Shown: positions 1 through 9,316 of the stretch, piece after piece | Layout: every line of letters starts with the position of its first letter | Position numbering within the stretch: position 1 is the first letter of the stretch | Source: Streptomyces lienomycini | GTDB taxonomy: Bacteria; Actinomycetota; Actinomycetes; Streptomycetales; Streptomycetaceae | Reading direction: 5' to 3' | NCBI RefSeq assembly: GCF_027947595.1 | Contig: NZ_CP116257.1 | Coordinates: forward strand, 3,968,001-4,032,000 | Length of the DNA stretch: 64,000 bases | Notes under the pieces: generated by a model | Seen by the model: only the letters and a program-made list of their open reading frames with translations | Database searches by the model: none | What the model was told of the DNA's origin: nothing | Translations under genes and position numbers: made by a program

Positions 1-687
1 TTGGTTGACGAGGGTGAGGAGGGTGAGGAGGGCGTCGGCGGCGGGGCCGGAGGAGGCGGGGCTCTGGCCGGTGATGAGGAGGCCGTCGATGACGACGTAG
101 GGCTGCCAGTTGTCGGTCTTGGTGTAGTGGGCGCCGAGTCGCTTGAGTTCGTCCTCGACGAGGAAGGGGACGATGTCGGTGAGGCCGGCGTCGGTTTCCT
201 CGCCGTTGGTGAAGCCGGTGACCTTGCGGCCGCGGACGAGGGGGGTGCCGTCGGGGTTGGTGGCGTGGCGCAGGGTGCCGGGGGCGTGGCAGACCAGGGC
301 GAGGGGCTTGCCCGCGCGCAGGATGGTTTCGACGAGCCGGACGGAGGTGGGGTCTTCGGCGAGGTCCCACAGGGGGCCGTGGCCGCCGGGGTAGAAGACG
401 GTGTCGAAGTCGTCGGCGGAGACGCTGTCGAGCCGGACGGTGTGGGCGAGGTCGGCCATGGCGTCGGGGTCGGCCTCGAAGCGGCGGGTCTCGTCGGTCT
501 GGAAGGCGGGTTCGTTGCTCTTGGGGTCCAGGGGCGGCCGGCCGCCCTTGGGGGAGGCGAGGACGACTTCGGCGCCGGCTTCCTTGAAGCGGTAGTAGGG
601 GGCGGCGAGTTCCTCCAGCCAGAAGCCGGTCTTGCGGCCGGTGGTGCCGAGTTCGTCGTGCGAGGTGAGGACGATGAGAATCTTCAT
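1..687 (-). CDS. Type 1 glutamine amidotransferase-like (DJ-1/PfpI superfamily) protein, 3' end cut by window
   Basis: The reading frame starts at an ATG at 687 behind an AAAGGGAGTG ribosome site and runs off the window edge after 229 codons. The N-terminus MKILIVLTSH, the phrase TVFYPGGHGPLWDL and the nucleophile-elbow LVCHAPG (probable catalytic Cys) are those of the HchA/PfpI branch of class I amidotransferase-like proteins. Such proteins act in the cytosol as glyoxalases or chaperones, but the substrate here is unknown. It is the last gene of a same-strand series with a tetR gene and an alpha/beta hydrolase gene, and a copy of the shared operator sits 21 bases before its start. Repression by the neighbouring TetR and a role in reactive aldehyde or oxidant stress are inferences. 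Confidence 0.85.
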   Translation of the reverse strand, partial: MKILIVLTSHDELGTTGRKTGFWLEELAAPYYRFKEAGAEVVLASPKGGRPPLDPKSNEPAFQTDETRRFEADPDAMADLAHTVRLDSVSADDFDTVFYPGGHGPLWDLAEDPTSVRLVETILRAGKPLALVCHAPGTLRHATNPDGTPLVRGRKVTGFTNGEETDAGLTDIVPFLVEDELKRLGAHYTKTDNWQPYVVIDGLLITGQSPASSGPAADALLTLLTLVNQ

Positions 688-707
688 GGAAGTGCACTCC
701 CTTTGAG

Positions 708-721
708 TAGACCGGTCGTCT
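708..721. promoter_or_regulatory. TetR-type operator, copy 1
   Basis: TAGACCGGTCGTCT with the palindromic core GACCGGTC lies 21 bases upstream of the amidotransferase-like gene. The same sequence recurs at 1416-1430 and, inverted, at 2356-2368, each time just before a minus-strand gene. This makes it the probable binding site of the TetR protein encoded at 798-1394. Confidence 0.7.
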
Positions 722-797
722 CGAAGGTACGAGAGTCGGCCGGATTCCGGGTGGATCTTCGGGGTCGGGGTCGACCCGGTTCCTTGGTTCTGCGGGT

Positions 798-1394
798 TCA
801 GGCGTTCTGCAGGTGCAGGAGTTGACGGGTGACCGTCATCGTGGTGTCCAGCTGGCCGATGTCGCGGTGGATCTTGGTCATGACGCTCGCTCCGAGCCAC
901 ATGCCGTACAGGGCCTGTGCGGTCTCGCGGGGGGTGGCGTCGACGGTGATCGAGCCGTCCTTCAGGCCGGCCGTGATCGTGCGTTCCAGACGGTCGATGA
1001 CGGCGGTGGTACCTTCCTTGAGCGCGATCCGCATCGCTTCGGAGAGGTCGGCGACCTCCGCGCCGAGCTTGACGGCCAGGCACTTGCCCTGGCATTCGTC
1101 GACACTCTGCGTCTCGCGCCAGTTCTGCCAGTAGTTCATCAGCCGCTGCGCCGGGGTCAGGCCGGGCTGGGCGAGGATGCGGTCCATGTCGGCCAGGTAG
1201 TCGGTGAAGTAGGCCCGTATCATGGCCTCGCCGAAGGCGTCCTTGGAGCCGAAGAAGTGGTAGAACGACCCCTTGGGCACTCCGGCCGCCGTGAGGACTT
1301 CGTTGATGCCCACCGCGGAGAACCCCTTGCGGGCCATGATCCGCTGGGCGGCGTCGAGAATGCTGCGGCGGGTGTCGCCCTGAACGGTAGGCAT
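798..1394 (-). CDS. TetR/AcrR family transcriptional regulator
   Basis: The product has 198 residues. An N-terminal helix-turn-helix (residues about 8-55) contains TRRSILDAAQRIMARKGFSAVGINEVLTA-type helices and the recognition sequence GVPKGSFYHFFGSKDAF. The C-terminal ligand domain resembles TetR_C_11-type regulators of aldehyde or oxidant stress operons. I chose the ATG at 1394 because the upstream in-frame ATG at 1415 abuts the operator at 1416-1430. That operator recurs before both neighbouring genes, so the protein probably represses itself, the amidotransferase-like gene and the hydrolase gene. The ligand is unknown. Confidence 0.85.
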   Translation of the reverse strand: MPTVQGDTRRSILDAAQRIMARKGFSAVGINEVLTAAGVPKGSFYHFFGSKDAFGEAMIRAYFTDYLADMDRILAQPGLTPAQRLMNYWQNWRETQSVDECQGKCLAVKLGAEVADLSEAMRIALKEGTTAVIDRLERTITAGLKDGSITVDATPRETAQALYGMWLGASVMTKIHRDIGQLDTTMTVTRQLLHLQNA

Positions 1395-1415
1395 GGCCAC
1401 CACTCTATCATCCAT

Positions 1416-1430
1416 TAGACCGGTCGTCTA
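1416..1430. promoter_or_regulatory. TetR-type operator, copy 2 (autoregulatory)
   Basis: TAGACCGGTCGTCTA is the longest of the three operator copies and is almost fully symmetric (TAGAC-CGGTC-GTCTA). It begins 21 bases before the chosen start of the tetR gene, as expected for an autorepressed regulator. Confidence 0.72.
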
Positions 1431-1463
1431 GTTGAGGGCGGGTGTCGCATGGTGTGGCCGGGG

Positions 1464-2444
<981 letters not shown>

Positions 2445-2993
2445 TTACGCGGGCCAGGCCCGGGTCGCGTGACGGGCCGCGTCCAGGAGGCGGGCCCGGT
2501 CGGCGCCGTCGCGGGCCAGGGCGGCCATGCCGGCCAGGACGGTGTCGACGAACGCGGCCACGCCGTCGGCCTCGGCGGCCGACGCGAGTTCTCCCTCGGC
2601 GGCGGCCCGGCGCAGCCGGGCCCGGATCATCTCGCGTGTCCTGCCGCGCCGTTCGGCGAGCCGCGGCTCGCCCATGACGAGGCAGCCGGGGGGCTGTCCG
2701 GGGGCGGAGAAGTGCTCGGCCGAGGACCGCAGCAGGCGCTCGACCGCCTCGCGTGCCGTGGGCGCCGACAGATCGCGCTCCAGGTCATCGTCCAGATGTT
2801 CGGTGTAGAGCGCGCACGCCTTCTCGAACAGCGCGTTCTTGTCGCCGAAGGCCGCGTACAGGCTCGGTGCGGCGATCCCCGCCTCCTTGCACAGCTGCGC
2901 GACGCTCACCCCGTCGTATCCGCGCTCCCAGAAGGCGCGCATCGCCATCCGGAGCACCGCGTCCTTGTCGAACGTCCTTGGTCTGCCTGTCAT
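2445..2993 (-). CDS. TetR/AcrR family transcriptional regulator
   Basis: The product has 182 residues from the ATG at 2993 (MTGRPRTFDKDAVLRMAMRAF). The helix-turn-helix includes YDGVSVAQLCKEAGIAAPSLYAAFGDKNALF, and the C-terminal domain is of the TetR_C_16/YxaF type. It is divergent from the enoyl-CoA hydratase gene at 3101, and a 16-base palindrome lies in the space between them. Repression of itself and of the hydratase gene is the natural inference. The effector may be an acyl-CoA or related lipid, but nothing in the sequence proves it. Confidence 0.87.
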   Translation of the reverse strand: MTGRPRTFDKDAVLRMAMRAFWERGYDGVSVAQLCKEAGIAAPSLYAAFGDKNALFEKACALYTEHLDDDLERDLSAPTAREAVERLLRSSAEHFSAPGQPPGCLVMGEPRLAERRGRTREMIRARLRRAAAEGELASAAEADGVAAFVDTVLAGMAALARDGADRARLLDAARHATRAWPA

Positions 2994-3002
2994 GAGGCAA
3001 AG

Positions 3003-3018
3003 TTTAGCGCACGCTAAA
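3003..3018. promoter_or_regulatory. Palindromic operator TTTAGCG-CA-CGCTAAA
   Basis: This is a perfect 7-bp inverted repeat with a 2-base centre, placed 10 bases from the tetR start and 83 bases before the divergent enoyl-CoA hydratase. Size and symmetry match TetR-family operators. It probably controls both directions. Confidence 0.7.
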
Positions 3019-3100
3019 GAACGTGCTACGGTCCTTCTGTAACACCCATTAAACAACGTGGTGCGGCCCAGCCGTCCCACCCGTCCGCAGGAGTGCAGCG

Positions 3101-3961
3101 ATGAGCTACAGCGGTTACAAGTCCCTGGTGGTCCGTGTGGAGGACCGGATCGCCCGGGTGACTCTGGACAACCCGCCGGTGAACACCGTCGACGCCACCC
3201 TGGCCGGTGACCTCAAGGCCTTCGCCGAGGAAGTCGCCTCCGACGAGGGCGTCGCCGTGATCGTCTTCCAGTCGGCCAACCCCGAGTTCTTCTCCGCCCA
3301 CGCCGACTTCGAGTGGTCCTTCGACCCCAGCACCCTCATGGCCCTGGCCGACCCCGACGCCGACCCCGCCCTCAACCCCCTCCAGCAGCTCAACGAACGG
3401 CTGCGCACCCTGCCCCAGGTGACGATCGCCAAGCTCCGCGGCTACGCCCGCGCCGGCGGCGCCGAACTCGCGATGGCCGCGGACATGCGCTTCGCCGCCG
3501 CGGACCGGACCTGGCTCTCCCAGCCCGAGTCACTGATGGGCATCTTCCCCGGCGGAGGCGGCACCCAGTACCTCAACCGGCTCGTCGGCCGCGCCCGCGC
3601 CCTGGAGATCGTCCTGGGCGCCGAACTCTTCGACACCACCACCGCCGAACGCTACGGATGGATCAACCGCGCCGTCCCCGACGAACACCTCGACGCGTTC
3701 GTCGACGCCCTCGCCCACCGCATCGCCGCGCTGCCCCAGGGCGTGGCCGCCGCCGCGAAGGAGGCGCTGGACGCGGCCGAGGCGAGCGGCCCCGTACCCG
3801 ACCTCACCGAAGAAGCCGCCGCCCACGCCAAGGTCTACCCCTCCCCCGACGACGTCGTCCACCGCCTCCGCGTCCTCATGGACCACGGCGGACAGACACG
3901 CGACGGCGAACTCCGACTCGAGCGCCTCCTCGAATCCATCCCCTGGGCCCACCGCTCCTGA
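3101..3961 (+). CDS. Enoyl-CoA hydratase/isomerase family protein
   Basis: The product has 286 residues and starts at an ATG after GCAGGAGTGCAGCG. The crotonase fold is visible. RVTLDNPPVNTVD is the first strand pair. KLRGYARAGGAELAMAADMRFAA forms the oxyanion-hole helix. PESLMGIFPGGGGTQYLNRLVG marks the active-site region, and ERYGWINRAVPDEHLDAF is the trimerisation segment. Members hydrate or isomerise acyl-CoA thioesters in fatty-acid or aromatic catabolism. In the second region SLMGIFPGGGGT, Glu-to-Gly type variation is common in the family, so the exact reaction is uncertain. It is divergent from a TetR gene and probably controlled by it. Confidence 0.85.
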   Translation: MSYSGYKSLVVRVEDRIARVTLDNPPVNTVDATLAGDLKAFAEEVASDEGVAVIVFQSANPEFFSAHADFEWSFDPSTLMALADPDADPALNPLQQLNERLRTLPQVTIAKLRGYARAGGAELAMAADMRFAAADRTWLSQPESLMGIFPGGGGTQYLNRLVGRARALEIVLGAELFDTTTAERYGWINRAVPDEHLDAFVDALAHRIAALPQGVAAAAKEALDAAEASGPVPDLTEEAAAHAKVYPSPDDVVHRLRVLMDHGGQTRDGELRLERLLESIPWAHRS

Positions 3962-4070
3962 ACACCCACCGACCATGCCCACCGGGTACCGCGGTGCCGG
4001 CGGCCCCGTGCCTGCGGCACCCGCGCACCGCGCCGCCGCGCGGAGCCGCCGTCCGAGTCGAGATGTGCGC

Positions 4071-4949
4071 CTAGGCCAACGGTTGCCAGGCGAAGGCGTC
4101 CCCGGCACGCCGTACCCGGCCGAAGGGGACGTCGGCGAAGTGGATGCCGAATCCGACGATGCCCTCGTCGGCGAGCCGGCCGAGCACCTCGCGCCGGAGT
4201 CCGGCCGACACGTCGGGTGCCGGTTCGCCCACGATCGCCCAGTCCGGGTGCGCGACCTGCGCCGGGGAGTGCAGGACGTCGGCGAACGCGAGCAGGCAGT
4301 CGTCGCCGGAGGTCACCTCGTACCCCATCTGCCCGGCCGTGTGGCCGGGCAGCGCTACGGCGCGCACTCCCGGGAACACCTCGTCCCCGTCCGAGACGGC
4401 ACGCACCCGTGGAGCGAGTGCGTCCGCGACCTGCTCCGTCACTCCGAACGTCGTGTGGCGCTCCTCCCACTCCCGGTGCGAGACGAGGTACGCCGCGTGC
4501 CCGAAGGCGGGCTGGGAGGCGCCCGGCTCCGGGTGCGCGGCCCAGCCCAGGTGCTCGACGTGGAGGTGGGTGATCGCAACCGCCTCGATCTCGTGCGGAC
4601 TGCGTCCGAGCGTGGCGAGGCTCTCCAGGAGCGAACCGCCGTACATCGACGCCATGCCGTGTTCCATCATGGAAACCGGCTCGGTGAACGGCCCGTAGCC
4701 GGCGTCGACCAGCATGGCTCGCTCACCATGTTCGATCAGCAGGCCGCCGGCGCTGATCGTCAACCAGCCGGACGGGTCCACGTACGGGCCGTTTCGTGCC
4801 CATGTCTCGTCCGTCGTCGCCGGGAAGAGGCTGCGCGGAACCATCTTGACCGCTCCGTCCGGCACGTAACTCACGCTCAGCTCGCCCACCCGCAGCGAAC
4901 GGATGCGTGCCGGCCGACGCAGCCGATCCTCGGTGTCCCGGTTCGTCAT
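4071..4949 (-). CDS. MBL-fold metallo-hydrolase
   Basis: The product has 292 residues starting at the ATG at 4949 (MTNRDTEDRL) behind GAGGGGCAG; longer in-frame extensions lack a ribosome site. The fold is shown by the metal motif THLHVEHLGW, then LPGHTAGQMGYE, the bridging Asp in LLAFADVLHSP and the late His in GFGIHFADVPFG. The usual first motif is HxHxDH, but here it reads HLHVEH, so a Glu replaces the Asp that binds the second metal. The family includes lactonases and other esterases. The gene is divergent from the PadR regulator at 5205, with repeated GACTA elements between them. Confidence 0.86.
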   Translation of the reverse strand: MTNRDTEDRLRRPARIRSLRVGELSVSYVPDGAVKMVPRSLFPATTDETWARNGPYVDPSGWLTISAGGLLIEHGERAMLVDAGYGPFTEPVSMMEHGMASMYGGSLLESLATLGRSPHEIEAVAITHLHVEHLGWAAHPEPGASQPAFGHAAYLVSHREWEERHTTFGVTEQVADALAPRVRAVSDGDEVFPGVRAVALPGHTAGQMGYEVTSGDDCLLAFADVLHSPAQVAHPDWAIVGEPAPDVSAGLRREVLGRLADEGIVGFGIHFADVPFGRVRRAGDAFAWQPLA

Positions 4950-4980
4950 CACTGCCCCTCTTCGCAATCGGCTACTCTCC

Positions 4981-5147
4981 ATAAGACTACTAGTCCCATT
5001 GCTGGGGGGTGTTATGTCCTCTGCGTGAACTCGCCCGTATCGAGCCGCCCGCCAAATGGCGTGCACCTTCTGACTCTTGCTGAATCTCCCACATCCCGGA
5101 TCAGCGTGTGGCATGGAGAGCGATCGCTGTCTATGAGACTAATAGGT
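4981..5147. promoter_or_regulatory. Divergent control region with repeated ATxAGACTAxTAG element
   Basis: Two related 15-base elements, ATAAGACTACTAGTC (4981-4995) and ATGAGACTAATAGGT (5133-5147), match at 11 of 15 positions. The first contains the near-palindrome GACTACTAGTC. One lies next to each of the divergent metallo-hydrolase and padR genes, and both are AT-richer than their surroundings. They may be the PadR operators. Confidence 0.4.
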
Positions 5148-5204
5148 GAACGAGGTGGTGACTTTCCGTGCACGGATGGGGTGCCTGCCGCCTATGCTTC
5201 GGTC

Positions 5205-5942
5205 ATGAAGGACAACAGCGACACGCCCCGGGCGGGGGCCGACGGCGACGCAGCCACGGAGGACGAGGCGCCGCATGAGCCGCACCAGGCCGACGGGGAG
5301 CTGACCGCCACCGCGTACGCGGTCCTTGGAATCCTGTTCGTCAACGGTGAGATGCTCTCGGCGGGCGAGATCAAGCAACGGACGGCCTTCGCCCTGCGGT
5401 TCTTCTACTCGGCGCCGGCCGTCAGCCACATCCGCCGCGAACTGCGTCGGCTCCTTGCTCTGGGCCTGGTCCAGGACAGTGAGGTGTCGCTGGGCGGATC
5501 GCGCCACGCTCAGGTGTTCCGCATCACCCCGGCGGGCGAGAGCGCGCTCAGGCACTGGGTCGTCGAGGGGGACGACGACACCATGACGGTCAAGGACCCC
5601 GTACTGCTCCGTGTCTTCCTCGGCCGCGGGGCGCCGCTGCCGAAGCTGCTCGCCCTCGTCGACGCCCGCCTGCGACGGGTGGACGAGGACATCCGCGATG
5701 TGGTCTGGGGGCACCGCCGCGCCGCGGAGATGGGGCTGGTCCCGCACGAGGACCGCAGGCACACCATGGCGGTGTCGCAGTACACCTTGCGAGCCCTGTA
5801 CTTTGAGCAAGGCAACCTCCGCCAACTCCGCGACACCCTCGCGGGCTTCGACGACGAGGCCTTCCAGCGGGACGCCAGGTGGCCGCGTGAGGAACTTCCC
5901 TTCCGTCCCTCGGACTTCATCCGTGACCCGGGGCGGCAATAG
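5205..5942 (+). CDS. PadR-like family transcriptional regulator
   Basis: The product has 245 residues from the ATG at 5205; an acidic low-complexity N-terminus (residues 1-30) precedes the winged helix. The winged helix runs ELTATAYAVLGILFVNGEMLSAGEIKQRT, then YSAPAVSHIRRELRRLLALGLV and the wing RHAQVFRITPAGESALRHWV. The second half, with RVDEDIRDVVWGHRRAAEMG and YTLRALYFEQGNLRQLRDTL, is like the PadR C-terminal helical dimerisation domain. The gene is divergent from the metallo-hydrolase and 58 bases ahead of the HIT gene, so it could control either side. Confidence 0.8.
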   Translation: MKDNSDTPRAGADGDAATEDEAPHEPHQADGELTATAYAVLGILFVNGEMLSAGEIKQRTAFALRFFYSAPAVSHIRRELRRLLALGLVQDSEVSLGGSRHAQVFRITPAGESALRHWVVEGDDDTMTVKDPVLLRVFLGRGAPLPKLLALVDARLRRVDEDIRDVVWGHRRAAEMGLVPHEDRRHTMAVSQYTLRALYFEQGNLRQLRDTLAGFDDEAFQRDARWPREELPFRPSDFIRDPGRQ

Positions 5943-6000
5943 GACTGGCCCGCATCCTCTGCGGAGGAGCCGTCCGCCGTATGCGAAAGGAACTTCAACC

Positions 6001-6434
6001 GTGCCCACTGTGTTCTCCCGCATCATCGCCGGTGAGCTGCCCGGACGCTTTGTCTGGCAGGATCCCGAGGTCACCGCGTTTCTCACCGTCGCCCCCTTGC
6101 GGCCCGGCCACACCCTCGTCGTCCCCCGGCGCGAGATCGACCGGTGGACGGATGCCGAGGGCCCGCTTCTGGCGCGATGCGTGGAGGTCGCCCAGGCCGT
6201 CGGGCAAGGAGTGCAGCGGGCCTGGGACGCCCCGCGGGCCGGCCTCGTCGTCGCGGGCTTCGAGGTGCCGCACCTGCACATCCATGTCGCTCCGGTCTGG
6301 GACATGTCCGACTTCGATTTCACCAAGGCCAAGCCGGAGCAGGACCAGTCCGCACTGGACGACGCCGCGGGAAGCTGCGTGCCGCCCTGCTCGAACTCGG
6401 TTATGAACAGGCCCGGGACACCGACCGCGGCTGA
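6001..6434 (+). pseudogene. HIT family protein, frameshifted near the C-terminus
   Basis: Translation starts at a GTG at 6001 behind AAAGGA. The first 120 residues are a clean histidine-triad protein, from MPTVFSRIIAGELPGRFVWQ to the triad PHLHIHVAPVW; such proteins hydrolyse nucleoside phosphoramidates and related AMP conjugates. At 6369-6371 the frame breaks. The expected tail GKLRAALLELGYEQARDT continues in the next frame to a stop at 6434, as if one G had been lost from a GGGG run. Unrepaired, the frame runs to 6453 with a nonsense tail. The triad is intact, so a sequencing error or a still active protein cannot be excluded. Confidence 0.75.
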
Positions 6435-6455
6435 TACTCCAAGGAGACGCTGAAC

Positions 6456-8122
6456 ATGAGCAGCCACCCCGGACGTGCCGACGCCGCGGCGACCCCGGCC
6501 CCCGCCACGGCCCCGGCCCCGGCCCCGGCCCCGGCCCCGGCCGCGACCACGCACCGGCTCGCCCTCGCCGACCACCTGGACGACGGTGCAACGTTCGACT
6601 ACATCGTGTGCGGCGCCGGTTCGTCAGGTTCCGTTCTCGCGGGCAGGCTCGCGGCCGATCCGGCCGTCACGGTACTGCTCGTCGAGAGCGGCGGCAGTGA
6701 CGACGACGAGCGTGTCCGCGATCCCGACCTGTGGCCGGCCAACCTCGGCACCGGGCGCACCTGGGACCATGTCACGGAGCCGAACCACCATCTGAACGGG
6801 CGCCGGCTCGCCTATGCCACAGGCCGCGGACTGGGCGGGGGAGGCGCCGTCAACGCGGGTGTGTGGGCCCGCGGCCACCGCACCGACTGGGACTCCTACG
6901 CCGAGGCCACGGGCGATCCCACGTGGGGCTACGCGCACGTACTGGAGCACTACCGCGGCATCGAGGACTGGCAGGGCGCGCCCGACCCCGAGCGCCGGGG
7001 CACCGGCGGGCCGATGCGGATACGGCCGTCGCAGGACGTGCATCCGCTCTTCACCGCCTTCCTCGACGGCGCCGAGGCCACCGGCATCCCCCGGTTCGGC
7101 AGTGCCAACGGCGCCCTGATGGAGGCGAACTCCGGTGGCGCCGTGCGGGACGAGAACATCCACGACGGGGTGCGGCAGACCCCCTTCCGCCGCTACGTCG
7201 CAGACCGCGTGGGCCAGCCGAACCTGACGGTACTGCCGCACACGACGGTCTCCCGCGTCCTGGTCTCCGCAGGCCGGGCCCGCGGTGTCGAGATCGTGCG
7301 CGACGGCAGGCCGCTGCGCGTCGACGCGTCGCAGGAGGTGGTGCTGTCGCTGGGCGCGCTGAGCACCCCGGCCGTGCTGATGCGGTCCGGGATCGGGGAC
7401 GAACGCGAACTGCGGGACCTGGGCATCGCGGTGGTCCAGCACCTGCCCGGTGTCGGCCGCAACCTCGACGACCACATACGCCTGCCCTGCATGTGGGAGG
7501 CGGCGGACGTACCGCTGCCGGTGCCCACGCGAAGCCAGGCCGTCTGCTTCTGGGAGGACGGAACACGGCCGGGTGCACCGGAGTTCGTCATGTACCTCTC
7601 GCCTGCGCCGTCCGTCTCCGCCGAGAGCGCGGCCCAGTACCCGCCGCCGGAGCGGTGCTTCACCCTGATGCCTGCCATGCGCCCGCGCGACGGCAGCCGT
7701 GGCCGGGTCCGCCTGGCGAGCACGGATCCGATGGCCGGACCGCGCATCGAGACGAACTTCCTCGCCGACCCCGACGACGTGCGCTCGGCCTTGGCCGCCG
7801 TGGCCGTGGCCCGGGAGATCGGCAATTCCGCGGCGCTGCGGCCGTTCGTCGAGCGGGAGGTCTCCCCGGCGTCGTCGGTGACGGACACGGTGGAGGGGTT
7901 CGTGCGCGACGCCGTGGAAACCTTCTGGCACCAGTGCGGTACGTCCCGGATGGGACGGGACGAGGAGCCGTCGTGGACGGGAGGCTCAAGGTGTACGGCA
8001 TCGAGGGCCTGCGCGTCGCCGATGCCTCGGTGCTGCCCCATGTGACGGTCGCCAACACCATGGCCCCTTCCATGGTGGTCGGTGAGCGGGCGGCCGAGAT
8101 CCTCGCGGCCGAGCGGGGCTGA
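6456..8122 (+). pseudogene. GMC family oxidoreductase, frameshifted near the C-terminus
   Basis: The gene starts at an ATG after AAGGAGACGC and encodes about 554 residues when repaired. After an Ala-Pro repeat tail (residues 8-29) come the FAD-binding motif FDYIVCGAGSSGSVLAGRLA, the GMC signature GRGLGGGGAVNAGVWARG and the second signature LSLGALSTPAVLMRSGIG. The catalytic C-terminal region FWHQCGTSRMG then continues in a shifted frame with AVVDGRLKVYG and VADASVLPHVTVANTM. The shift lies at about 7963-7972 and is explained by loss of one G (GAGGCC to GAGCC). Members oxidise alcohols such as choline or glucose with FAD. The HIT gene just upstream carries the same kind of lesion. Confidence 0.78.
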
Positions 8123-8367
8123 TGAGGGGCCGGCCGGCAGGACGGGCCGATCGGGCGGCGTCGTCGCGGGCAGCGGCGCCGGCCCCGTCCTGCCGGCCGG
8201 ACTGGAGGGTTGTCCTGACCGGCGGCCACGACTGGCCCGCCGCCCCGGAGCGCGAGCCGCGCGCGTTCCGGCCCGGGTCCGCGGGACCCACCCGTGACGG
8301 CCATCGGGGGACCGACTGGGCCATCCTCCCGCCGCGGGGTCCTCAACGGCCTTGCGGCCCTGGGCAG

Positions 8368-9246
8368 ATGGACCGTGAGTGCCCCGACAGTGCATCGCTG
8401 GCGGAGTTCCTCCGCTCCGCCAGGTCGCGCCTCGCCCCGCAGAAGGCGGGGCTCGACGGCGTCGGCCCGGGCCGACGCCGTGTGTCCGGACTGCGCCGGG
8501 AGGAACTCGCCGGGCTGGCAGGTGTGAGCGTGGACTACTGCACCCGCCTCGAGCAGGGCCGCAGCCGCAGCGCCTCAGCAGAGGTCCTCGACGCGCTCGC
8601 CACCGCCCTGCAGCTGGACGACGCCGGGCGCGGCCACCTGCATACCCTCGCCGGGCCACGGCCCGTCCGGCCCCGCCCCCAGCGAGTGCACCGTGTCACC
8701 CGGGACCTGCTGGACACCCTCCAGCGGGCCGGCCGCCCGGGCTTCGTCCTGGGACGACGCCTTGACGTGCTGGCCCACAACGAGCTCGCAGGACGCCTGA
8801 TCACGGACGTCCAGGCGCTCCTCACGGCCGAACGGAACCAGGCCCGCTTCGTCTTCCTCGACCCGCACGCGCGCGAACTGTACCGGGACTGGTCCCGCGT
8901 CGCCGCCGACACCGCCGCCATGCTCCGCCTCGACGCGGGCCGCCACCCGGACGACCCCGCCCTGAGCAGCCTGATCGGTGAGCTGTCCATACGCAGCAAG
9001 GACTTCAGCCGGTTCCGGGCGGACGCCGAGGTCCACCGGCGAGCGACCGGCACGGGCCTACCACCACCCCTCATGGGCGAGGTCACCGTCACCTGCCAGG
9101 CCCTCAATCCCGTGGACGACCCGGACCAGACCCTCTTCGTCCACGGCACCGGGCACGGGAGCCCGTCCGAGACCTCCCTGCGCCTGCCGGCCCAGTGGAC
9201 CGACACCGGCGGCGTCACGACGCAAGCCCCCGGAGCCCACGACTGA
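8368..9246 (+). CDS. XRE-type helix-turn-helix regulator with MmyB-like ligand domain
   Basis: The product has 292 residues from the ATG at 8368; an open frame extends further upstream but lacks the family. The N-terminal HTH is clear in RRRVSGLRREELAGLAGVSVDYCTRLEQGRSRSAS. The C-terminal domain (residues about 100-275), with VLGRRLDVLAHNELAGRLI, ARFVFLDPHARELYRDWSRVAAD and a late LFVHGTGHGSPSETSLRLPAQW, is the MmyB-like ligand-binding region common in actinobacteria. These proteins often control a neighbouring enzyme gene; here the same-strand hydrolase at 9317 starts 70 bases downstream and is the likely target. Confidence 0.87.
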   Translation: MDRECPDSASLAEFLRSARSRLAPQKAGLDGVGPGRRRVSGLRREELAGLAGVSVDYCTRLEQGRSRSASAEVLDALATALQLDDAGRGHLHTLAGPRPVRPRPQRVHRVTRDLLDTLQRAGRPGFVLGRRLDVLAHNELAGRLITDVQALLTAERNQARFVFLDPHARELYRDWSRVAADTAAMLRLDAGRHPDDPALSSLIGELSIRSKDFSRFRADAEVHRRATGTGLPPPLMGEVTVTCQALNPVDDPDQTLFVHGTGHGSPSETSLRLPAQWTDTGGVTTQAPGAHD

Positions 9247-9316
9247 CACGTGAGGTGCGGCTCCATGCCGCACCCAGCGTTCGCCTTCGCCACACCGTCA
9301 AGGAAGAGGAAACTCC

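Noticed and set aside
1..825. Long plus-strand open frame rich in Gly/Val/Glu
   Set aside because: It is the complement of the amidotransferase-like gene; composition is an artefact of high GC3.
6499..6545. CCCCGGC tandem repeat as a possible CRISPR or regulatory repeat
   Set aside because: It is in-frame Ala-Pro coding sequence at the start of the GMC gene without spacers.
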